From Phragmites australis (Eukaryota; Streptophyta; Magnoliopsida; Poales; Poaceae), in contig NC_084921.1 of assembly GCF_958298935.1 (NCBI RefSeq), positions 2,738,001 to 2,802,000 of the forward strand: a DNA stretch of 64,000 nucleotides, given 5' to 3'. Positions 23,001 through 32,700 of the stretch are shown here, piece by piece. The position numbers and the translations under genes were made by a program. Under the pieces are notes generated by a model. It had not been told where the DNA came from. It made no database searches and was given only the letters and a program-made list of their open reading frames with translations. The first letter of the stretch is position 1. Each line of letters begins with the position of its first letter.

Positions 23001-24178
23001 AGGATATAGACAAATAAAAGTATAGCATCCAATACTTAGGAAATAGGAATACAGTTCTCAACTGTCGGAGAGTTTCTTGATGTAAACATTCTAGTCATAC
23101 AAGACCAGGCAACCACACCATGTATAATTTTCCATTATTAATGTCTAATATAGATGTATAAAACATACCTAGACCGTCATAAGGCGGCTGTTGAGCTACA
23201 GCATATATAACCGCAAAAAAATAAATATAAGCACAAGTAAACATTTGAAAAAGGGAGAAAAAGTGAAGCTGTTGAGGTCGTGGGATTAGCATGAACATTG
23301 CAGCCAAGGGGTATATCAAACAACCGAAATACTTAAGCCTATAGCTGTGAGGAAATCAGGAAAACAAGGAGAGGCAAGTAGTAATCCGCATCCAGCACGT
23401 CCCATATCAGCTAAGGAAGCTGTATTATTGTACTTTCTAGTTTCTAGTATGCCTAGCATAAGGGATCATATAACAAAATCCCAGGACTGGCCAGTAAGGA
23501 CTGTTGGGGTGTTCACCAGGCTAAATAGCAAGCTTCTTCTCAGAGCATGAGCTAGCAGGACAAACAAGATTTACAGAGGAGAAGCCCAATCAAGGGCACT
23601 ATCTTTATGGTGCCCTGTGCATGCCCAAAGCAAAGAATGGATAATTCAATAATTTGAGAAAAAAGATGGGCAACTTTCATTGGTATCAACACTCCTTACA
23701 CATTCTTCTTCCCCAGTAAATGGGGTTGGAAATCTTCACTAACTTTTAGGAAGGAAGGATACAGCTTCAATCTAAACAGTTTGACATGGGTGTCAAATAA
23801 TCAGGGCCTACACACCCTCGCCCTCCCCAAGACAAACTATCCTAGGGCATGGACTTGATAAGTCCAGTTATGCCGGACAAGATTGTAGTAGTTACTTAGT
23901 TTAAGAGATATAAATTCAGATATGCTGGGCAAGGGTATAATAGTTACATGAAGGCTGATAAATACCATCTGTGTGACTAGGACAATGTTATATTTACAGA
24001 AATCTATACCCCTCAGTTGTTTCCCTTTTCTCTTTTGTAAAGTATCACTTTAAATATGCAACAATACCACCTAGGTATAAACAAAACATACCAACAAGTC
24101 CCAGAAAGTAGCAGAGGGCCAACCAATAATCGATAACCAACGTAACTGCCAACAATAAGCCCTACAATGTGTGTGTGT

Positions 24179-24196
24179 GGGGGGGGGGGGGGGGGG
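24179..24196. repeat. Run of 18 G next to a GT repeat
   Basis: A (GT)n tract runs straight into 18 consecutive G. On the transcribed minus strand of the TMX2-like gene this is an 18-C, (CA)n tract that ends a few bases before the exon 4 acceptor (24162), forming its pyrimidine tract. Confidence 0.95.
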
Positions 24197-24404
24197 AGGA
24201 AACATCAAGGAATCAAATTGTGGAATTTAACAATATTAACTGCAGTAATGAACTGTGATGCCCTACAGTAACCTGATTCTATGAAAGAAAACCACAAGTA
24301 ATGATTCATTATTTCATAATGGGCCAATGATCATTGGATAAGAAAGCAGAACCATCCCTTATCAACACACCTTTGCATAAAGCAACGAATCAGCGATGAA
24401 TGTT

Positions 24405-25104
24405 CATATTTCGTGGGAGCCGTTGGATTTGAACCATGGAAGAGATTATGGAAGTCTTGGGCTCCTTTGAAATGCAAATTCTTTTTATGGTTGGCCATTC
24501 GTTGCTGGACAGCTGATCGTTTAGAGCGCCGAGGGCTTCATCATCCCCAACATTGTCCTCTTTGTGATCAAGAAGATGAGAACGTCCAACATATCCTTAC
24601 CAATTGTGTGTTTGCAAGGAGCGTTTGGCATCAGCTATTCCAACACCTTGGCCTTCAAATGCTTACCCCTAATTAGATGGATTCCAACTTCTCTGATTGG
24701 TGGAGGCGCGCCCATAAGAGAGTAGAAAAGCATCACCGCAAGGGTTTCAACACAGTGGTTATTTTAGCTGCGTGGTGTTTGTGGAAACATCGCAACAATT
24801 ATGTCTTCAACGGTGCTGCTCCGGATGCACATAGGGTGTTGTTTGCCATTAAGGATGAGGGCCGTCTCTGGTGTATGGCAGGGGCTAGAGATCTTAGGGC
24901 AATTTGGCCGGTCTGAGGATGTTATTGTTGCCTGGTCATGTGTTTAGGTCGTTTTGTTACTGCCTGTAGTGTTGTACAAGTTTCAGGGTGTGATGTGAGT
25001 GTGTTTTTGGCTCCTATTTTTGGAGGCCTTTCCGATGCATTCGGACTCTATCTCGTTTTCTCTTAATGCAAAAATACGTAGCTCTCCTGCGTGTTCTAGA
25101 AAAA
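24405..25104 (+). mobile_element. 5'-truncated LINE inserted in exon 3 of the TMX2-like gene
   Basis: About 700 bp holding the 3' end of a non-LTR retrotransposon ORF2. The zf-RVT domain is clear (LWKSWAPLKCKFFLWLAIR, CWTADRLERRGL, HCPLCDQEDENVQHILTNC), followed after an in-frame TAG (24674-24676) by WCLWKHRNNYVFNG. The 3' end (TTAATGCAAAAATACGTAGC, TCTCCTGCGTGTTC) and terminal A run are typical of grass L1-type elements. AATGTT occurs on both sides (24399-24404 and 25105-25110) as a short target duplication. The LINE lies antisense to the host gene. Confidence 0.93.
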
Positions 25105-26352
25105 AATGTTTCCCAGTTTTCCTCTTTCACAACCTGCTGAGCATTAACAGTTTACTTAGCAAAACAAACATCTTCAGGAGCTTCTATTCTAAACAATTCA
25201 TCATTCCATAGAAAGTTAAAGTATTTGCATTTGACATGTGAAAAGTACAATTCCCTCCCACCCCCTTTTCTGTAGAAGACTCAGAATTAAGTCAAGTGTT
25301 GTGCTAATCCCATAATGCATGTGCAAAAAGAAGTACAAAAACATGAAAATTCCGCCTATGTAAAATTATTTTTCTTATGAACCAAAGCGTAACTTCAGCA
25401 ATCAGCATTCCTGTAACATGAAAATAATCCACCTCCAGCAACAAAACGATAAGGCCCGTGCGAGCCTCTTTGCATATTTGTAATATAATAGGAAATGTCC
25501 CACAATGAATAGCACGGTATTGTCTCTCACATCACAACCTGAAAATGTTATCACTTCTATGAACCTTGCATAGTTAATATGATGCAATCTAACCACATAG
25601 CAAATCTTGTTCCACAACAAAAAGTAACCCACATATTGACCTATATTAGTATATGGCATTGTAATCTAACGTTGTAACTTTTTATTCATTACCGAAACAT
25701 AGAGTTCAGCATCTCAAGTTGCAGCTTAACTGATTCGAAATGCTAAAATTAGAAATGTGCAAAATCCTTGCCCATTTAGCATAACACATATGAAGTCGCA
25801 TAATGGCATTGTACTCAACGTCTGAATCACAAAGAAAGTCCACATTTCCATCTCTCGGTCTCATACTACTCCTACACCCATCAATTTTCCTTTTTAGAAT
25901 AACAGGGCAGCTAAGAACTACTCCCACCAATTTCATCACCAAATTTGAGCACAGTACTCAGAACATAAGTTTACGCAGAAAATCTAGTTGCCATTAATCA
26001 TCGCACCTTCACTGAGAAGAGCACGAGGAACACGAGCACCGCCTGGATCTCCTGCAAAAACACTCACACAAACACCGATCCACATGAACCAACGTAACTC
26101 AACCACCAGACAAATGACACGATCCGGATCGTCCACGCGGGGTTCTCGGAAGCTTACCCGGTGGAGGAGGCTGCCGTGGAGTTCCCCGCCGTCGTCGGCG
26201 GAGGCGGCCGCGCTGCGGGCCGCGAAGTAGGAGAAGAAGGCGAGGAGGTGGAGGAAGTAGAAGGGCTCCGACATGGCCACGTCTAGCCACGGGAACGGGT
26301 GGCTCCGCCGCGTCGCCCCGCCGCTCGCCGCCGGCGCCGTCGCGACCTCCAT

Positions 26353-26642
26353 TTTTTATTCGAGCGACGCCACTCCGCGAAACGGGTCTATAGCCTCTGC
26401 ATTTTCAAGTTTAAACCCGAAATACGCCTCCATTGTAAGCTCGCGTGCTCTGAAATACGCCTCCATTGTAAGCTCGCGTACAAGCTCGCGTACTCTATAA
26501 AATGCCTTCGAGTCGGCAATCTCCGTTGTATCACCGACTTGTGGGCCCAACGAAGTTCTGGGTCCACATGTCGGTGATGCAAGCGTCGTCTTTGCCTTCA
26601 CACGCGAGACGCGACGCTTCGTTCCATAAACCCAAGGCACAC

Positions 26643-26674
<32 letters not shown>

Positions 26675-26724
26675 AGGGTTTCGCCTCTCCGCCACTGCTG
26701 CTGCTCCTCCTCCTCGCCGCCGCG
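26353..26724. promoter_or_regulatory. Head-to-head promoter interval, TMX2-like gene and NUP35
   Basis: Only 372 bp separate the divergent start codons at 26352 (minus) and 26725 (plus). The interval holds two direct 28-bp copies (GAAATACGCCTCCATTGTAA..) at 26419-26446 and 26452-26479 plus a partial third AAGCTCGCGTAC, a (CT)n tract at 26647-26674 in the likely NUP35 5' UTR, and an AGGGTTT telo-box at 26675-26681. A shared bidirectional promoter is inferred from the spacing; no TATA box is evident. Confidence 0.7.
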
Positions 26725-29700
26725 ATGAGCGCCGCCAGGCCGGACCACCGGCGCCACCACCCGCCGTTCCTCCGCGACCTTTCCTCCCCTATGTCCTCTT
26801 CGTTGCGCCTGCCCCCTGCCTCCCGCCGGCGCGAGACCCAGTCCTCCACCCCACCGCCGCCTCCCCCGCTGCTCTCCCTCGATGACCTCTCCCATCTCTC
26901 CCCCTCCCCGCAGCCCGCCACGCCTCCGCAGGCGACGATGAGCCCCTTGCCTCCGCCCCCGCGCGTCGGCATCTTCTCCTCCCCGCTACGGTCCAACGGC
27001 TCGCCCGTCCCCTCGGCGTGGTGGTCCCCGTCGAGGGAGGAGAAGCCCAGGGAGGGATCGCCGATGGATGGCGTCCAGCAGCACCAGCAGTCCCCGACGA
27101 CGTCGTCAGGACAGCAGTCACAACAGCAGCAGAAGGTGGCGCTTATCACGCTGCCGCCACCTAGGGAGGTGGCGCGGCCGGAGATACCGAGGGACTCGAC
27201 GCCTGCAGCCGGCCGGGTCGATGAGGAAGAATGGGTCACCGTTTTCGGGTATGTGGCCTCACCTCTAGCTAATTTGATGGAATGGATGTTTTAAGATTGT
27301 GAATTGTAGTATAATTTGTGGCATTGGGTTCATATAGTTGTGCATGTTTCATGTTGCGATTAGAGTAGATATTACTGCTAAGGGACTGGTTATGTATCAG
27401 TGTATGTGAAATTGATAATGTTTTCTTCTTTAATTGTAGTAACTCTACGCGGTTGGTGAGATCCAGGTGATGATATAGTTGTCAACTTTCATGTTTATTC
27501 GAAATTAATTTGTGCTGCTAAGTTTGACACCCTTTAGATGTCTAGAGAGAGTTGTCTTCCAAAGATGGAATTGCAATAGCTATGACTTTCAAGAATGTTG
27601 TACCTATTAAGAGATTGAATTTTGACCAAAGCAACGCAGCTCCAGATGTTATGGGCTGGGTTTGGGCCTGATATATAGTTTGTTTGTTAGATGGGCTGGA
27701 ATTACTGTTCACGATGCGCACTGTAGCTGTGCAGTACTGTACCTGAATTAGAGAAGTCTTAGATATAAGATTGTTAGGAGATAAGATTTGTTAGTTAGGC
27801 CGTTCCTATATAAAGGAGGGTGTAACTAGGGTTCAACTTATCGACGGTTACCTCTCCAAAATCGCGGTAACCGAGCTTACCGCTCCGCATCGATAATAGA
27901 AACCGATCGGTTTTCAAATTTGAATTCAAAAAATTCAAAAATAAAAAAATAAAAAAATCCTAAAAAACTAGAGATGATTCTAAGACCTTCTGTGAAAAAA
28001 AAATAATGTCGTTTGCATCATATTCTATAAGGAGGAAGTTTGAAAAAAAGGAAAAAAGTTGAAGCCTGCAGCCCATTTATTAACTTATGTTAAGGAAAAG
28101 CTTAACATATAAACACATATTTTTCTTGTGTAGGGAGTATCTTAAGAGGATCTTTAAAATTGGTTTCACTTTATTTAGAGTTTTATTAATTTCTCCATGA
28201 TTTTTACAAAGTTCACAAGCATAAAGTGAATATGTTAAGAAACAACATTATAATTAACTTTTTAATGTCTACCATTATTTTTCCTACATAAAGCATAGTA
28301 TAAGTAAACTAATAAAAGTGGTTTCACTAATTTTGGAGGTGTGATGGGTTAGTTATGAATTAATCTAGTTGCAACACATTTACACAATCCTGCATGTAAA
28401 TAACTATTTCATGAGTTTATGTATTTTCAAAAGACATAAGATCATGTAAGAAGACTAACAAAATTGGTTTCATGATTTTTGGATTAGCAAATAGTAAATT
28501 ATGCATTTAACTAGGTTTAGCAAATACATTTTTCACAGAAAATATTCAACTTTTTTATGAGTATAAATACTTTTATCATGTAGATCATGTTACAAGTAAA
28601 CCAACAAAATTTGTTTCACTTGGTTTGAAGCTCAGATGAATTAGTTATTTATTTTACAAGATTGAGCTATTTTTTTGTTTTTTTTGTTGAACTTCACTAA
28701 AATTCGAGAAAACCACTTGATAAATCGCTAAAACCGAACGGTTACTGACAATTCGAAAATGCTGAAAAACCGCTCAATAAATCGCTAAATGCGGTCAGTA
28801 ACCGTAGCAAACTGACTGGTTACCGTTCGGTTGATTTGGTCTGAATTCTCGCCGAATTTTAAATTTGACCAAGTGAATTTTGAGCAAATTCTTGCTGAAT
28901 TTTGCCTGGCTATCGCGATAACCGTGTTTTTCTGGTAACCGCTGTCGAGCGGTTTTCGGGGTCCAAACGGTTTTGTGAACCTTGGGCGTAACACTCATTG
29001 TAGGCGAGCAGAAAATAGATAGAAAAGAAGGTTCAAAGCCTCCAAAGAGAGGGCAAACTTATCTATCTATCTGCTACTCCCTTCCCATAATCAACATCCA
29101 TATCATTTGGTATCAGAGACCTCTGATCCTCCACCTGCAACCATTGCTGCACCGCTGCTGCTGTCCTGCACGTCACTGTAGCACTGCGCTATTATAGCGA
29201 CACCCGTCTTGCTGCGGCGATTGGATCCTCTGGAGTCCACCGTCATGGATGTCGCCCCCATGAAGTTCTTCCTGACATATGAGGAGTTCCTCGACAATTT
29301 CTACTTCAGCATGAAGCAAAAGTTAGAGCAAATGGTGGCAAACGATGAGGTGGAACTTGGCGATTTCTTCAACTGCGCGGAGCTACGGATGGAAGATGGC
29401 GCCCACAACGATGGTCCTGTCTAGTCCATCGGCGCATCCCTGGTGGTAGGATCTGCCGCTTCACCTGCCGCATCCTCCAGTGCGGAGTTGAAGGAGGAGT
29501 GCATGCGGAAGGCAACGGCGGTGGCCGAGTTTGCTATCCCTGCTGGCCGCCCTTCTGCACCCGCTCGCTTGGCCGCTCGACCTGCGAGATTCCCGACGCC
29601 GTCCACACCGACAACCTTCTCCTGTTTGCCGCCACAACAGAAAGCTCCGCCTCCGCGCACCCGACTGCAAGCGCCCATCTACCGGTCTTGTCATCCTCAG

Positions 29701-32700
29701 GTCCGACAACCCCAACGCCCCCTGCTTGGATCCACTGGCCTGCTGGCCTCGGTGGGTCTTCCGGCCTTGGCTTCCGCAACGCCGATGTGCGTGGATCTGC
29801 AGCGCGTCCGCCAGTGTCGTCTCCTGTTCCGTCAGGCTGCCTCTCCAACCGGTCGATGCCACTCCTCCGATGTGCGCCGCCTGCACCGACCGACAACGGC
29901 TGCCCTACGCCGCACGACTTCTTGGTGCAAATCCACCATCCGTTGGCTCGCTAGCCTCAGCGGTACCTGCTGGCTGCCCGACGCCATCCGCCAAGCCTCT
30001 CCACGCGCCTGCGCTGTTCTACGTCGCCTGTGCCGCTGGATCTCCTGTTCCAATCGTGTCCAGCGCCAGGCTGCTAAGCCCCCGTCAGGTCTTCCGCCGC
30101 CCCCATTGGCCTCTGTAGCATTGGCCTTTACTCCACCCGGCGCCACCTCCTGATTCGCCGGTGCCGCCTCTTGCTCCGCCTCCCTCTGTTCGGCCTCTCC
30201 TCTGCACCATGCAGCCCCGTTGGCCGTGCATTGGCCGTTGGAGTTGTGATGTCGGCCTCCTCTCAAGATATCTGGGAGCCGTTCTGTTGGAATCTCCCTT
30301 CTGCACCCTCAACTACATGCCGCTTCTTCAGGCTCTAGCGCATGACCTTCACCACTGCATGGCTCGACTACCTGATGGTTTCTGTGATGTTTAGCTGCAA
30401 CGAATTCTCAGGCACCAACTGAAGCCATCCTGATAGTTTCTGTGATGTTTAGCTGCAACGAATTCTCAGGCACCAACTGAAGCCATGCAATCCCATGCAT
30501 CTTTGCTACGCATAGCTTCCACAAGGGGCAGCAGACCATTCCCTCAGAGTCCTTTTGTATTGGACTCTATTCAAGTCAACAGTTCAAGGTTCTTCGGCAG
30601 CCTGCTGGGCACGCACAAAGGCAACCTCCATCACTGCCTTCGGTCCTGCAACACCAAGAGCTCAGGCCACCACCACAGCTCGAGGATGAGCTATCTTGAA
30701 GGGGTGGTGTAATGTTATGGGCTGGGCTTGGGCTTGAGATATAGTTTCTTGGTTAGTTGGGTTGGAATTACTGTTCACGACGCGCACGTAGCTGTGCGAT
30801 ACTACAGCCTGAATTAGAGATAAGATTATATTAGTTAGAGATAAGTCTTAGAGATACAATTGTTAGGATATAAGATTTGTTAGTTAGGTCGCTCCTATAT
30901 AAAGGAGGGTGTAACACCCATTATAGGCAAGCAAAAAATAGATAGAAAAGAAGGTTCAGAGCCTCTAGAGAGAGGGCGAACTTATCTATCTATCTGCTAC
31001 CCCTTTTCATAATCAACATTCATATCACCAGAGATCAAAGGAGAATAGGGTGCAAGATGCCTATTACTCGCTTCCCTTGAGCAAATTTGTAAATCACATT
31101 GGTTGACTCACTTTTGGTGGTTTTTTTTATCAAATTAGGACTTGTTTGGTTGCCTGTATGGCCCTAGCTTAGCTCGTGTTTGTGAGCCAAGCTGTGTGCA
31201 TGGAATGCCACTTTGTTTGGTTGGATGCATGTGCTCAGCCTGGCTGAGAAGAGATTGTGTTTGATTCTCCGCATGAGTACATGTTGCATGAGATTGGAAT
31301 AAAAAAGCAAGTGTAAACATGATGTTATTTTGCATAAATACACTATATAGTTCTTAATAGTTTATAGCTATACTGAGCCTTAATCCAATTTGAAATGCAC
31401 TAATATGAGTTAATACTCTCTAATCATACGCTAATACCATCATTAGCCGAGTGCATGCCTGCATCCCGCGAGCTTGGCTCTGAAGAAATGGCCAATTTCC
31501 GCGAGCCAGGGCCAGGAGTGCATGCTGGCAACCAAACAGCTGCTCCCTTCATCTCACTGGCCAGGCTAGACCATATACAGGCAACTAAACACACCCTTAG
31601 AGTATGGTAGTTTACGCGATCGACAAGCTCGTTGGCAATTGATGGAATTTTGTACGATTGTTGTTTTATAGCTTCAACTATTGAAGGCGTAGTTAAGCCC
31701 TATTTGGTTCAGCTTCTACTGGTTTTTGCTACTCAGAAACAGAAAGCTGAACCAAACAGTCCGCTTTTGAAAAGCAAAAATATTCATTATTACCGGAAGT
31801 CAAAAGTTAGTCTGGAGAAGTTTTTGTAGTTTCTGAGGGATGATGTTCTGAGAGGTATTACATATATTATACATTTCATTCGCATCAAAAGCCAATTAAA
31901 GAACAGCTTTTGGAAAAGCCTCAGCCCAACCAAACAGGCCCTTAACAGATATGAGGATTGACCCATTCCCAGTTGGGTATCAGGAGGAATTGATACATTT
32001 CTGCTTCATTTGCTTATGGAAGTTTAATTTGTTAGCATCAATTTTTGATTAATAATACATGTTCCAGTTAGTTAATAGAATCTGCTTAGTATAGCTATAA
32101 ACTAGGATGCCTTCTGATCTTTTGATTTCCTGATTAGGCAGTTGATATTTCTTTTTTTGGTTTACAGTGCCTCAGGTCATATTCTGCTAAGCCCATGTGC
32201 TAGGGAGTTATTTAATGCTCATATGTCATATCCGATGGATTGTTTGTCCTCCCTCATGATGATTCTTACCTTTTGTTATTATCATGCTAATAAAGTTTGC
32301 TACATTTTGGTGGAAACATGCGTAATTTTTATTAATGTTCGAGTTTTAAGTGCACAAGAATGGAAATTAGGAAAGGAGAACCCAATAAATATTAATTAAG
32401 CAGTTTTAGAATCACTTGTATCTTACAGTAATTTAGTATGTTATTCAGTTTGTGACCTACATTTCCCAGGCACTACCGCTCTACGCAGTTAGACAAAACA
32501 TTCAGATATGCGTGCAGGCTTTGGTTGGTCATTTTATTTGGAAAAGATCATGAGTATCTATAAGACATAGTGTGCCCCTTGCGCACTTGATTCTCTGAAC
32601 ATCTGATGAGCTTTCAATTGTCAGACATGTTCTGCATGTTGTATTGATTGGTTATGCTGGATGGATGCCAGTGTAGTTAGGCTGTATGATTTATTTCATT

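Larger units (their letters stand above)
20019..26352 (-). pseudogene. TMX2-like thioredoxin-related transmembrane protein gene, interrupted
   Basis: Ten exons are recoverable on the minus strand: 26352-26158, 26051-26007, 25133-24371 (split by a LINE at 25104-24405), 24161-24092, 23210-23169, 22104-22031, 21584-21514, 21176-21091, 20905-20805, 20082-20019. They encode membrane segments (IQAVLVFLVLFSVK; LLLAVTLVIDYWLALCYFLG), the hallmark VIYAVAQQPPYDGLG, and a thioredoxin-like domain (FWLVEFRTSFLATCIQASSV, NISFGLIDLGHFPNAAAKFG, DHLPTYILFDKATEVARF). The family sits in the ER membrane. Phases agree across all exons, yet three lesions break it: the LINE, a lost AG acceptor before exon 5, and an extra base in exon 10. 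The start is the ATG at 26352-26350; a second in-frame ATG at 26274 is also plausible (267 or 241 aa ancestrally). An allele or paralogue elsewhere may be intact. Confidence 0.88.
27647..31027 (+). mobile_element. Non-autonomous LTR retrotransposon in NUP35 intron 1
   Basis: The left LTR is 27647-29105 (interrupted by the element at 27827-28984, about 293 bp without it) and the right LTR 30713-31027 (315 bp). Both begin TGTTATGGGCTGGG and end CATATCA. The 5-bp duplication CCAGA flanks the whole at 27642-27646 and 31028-31032. The primer binding site TGGTATCAGAG (29108-29118) is three bases inside the left LTR, and AAGGGGTGGTG (30699-30709) resembles the polypurine tract. The interior is only 1.6 kb and shows no protease, integrase, reverse transcriptase or RNase H, so the element depends on others. 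The LTRs differ at perhaps twenty positions plus an internal 20-bp indel, so the insertion is not very recent. Same orientation as NUP35. Confidence 0.92.

Noticed and set aside
24170..24196. Possible assembly gap or vector artefact at the G run
   Set aside because: Sequence on both sides is continuous with the TMX2-like exon 4 and its intron, so it is most simply a real homopolymer, though its length may be unreliable.
24413..24916. A host zinc-finger or reverse-transcriptase gene
   Set aside because: It is the zf-RVT end of a 5'-truncated LINE with an in-frame stop and flanking duplication.
26673..27239. Minus-strand frame of 188 codons opposite NUP35 exon 1
   Set aside because: Composition is a mirror of the proline-rich exon, with no domain.
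29443..30153. A 236-codon frame as a host gene in the NUP35 intron
   Set aside because: It lies inside the LTR retrotransposon interior, frames are open on both strands, and I recognise no domain.
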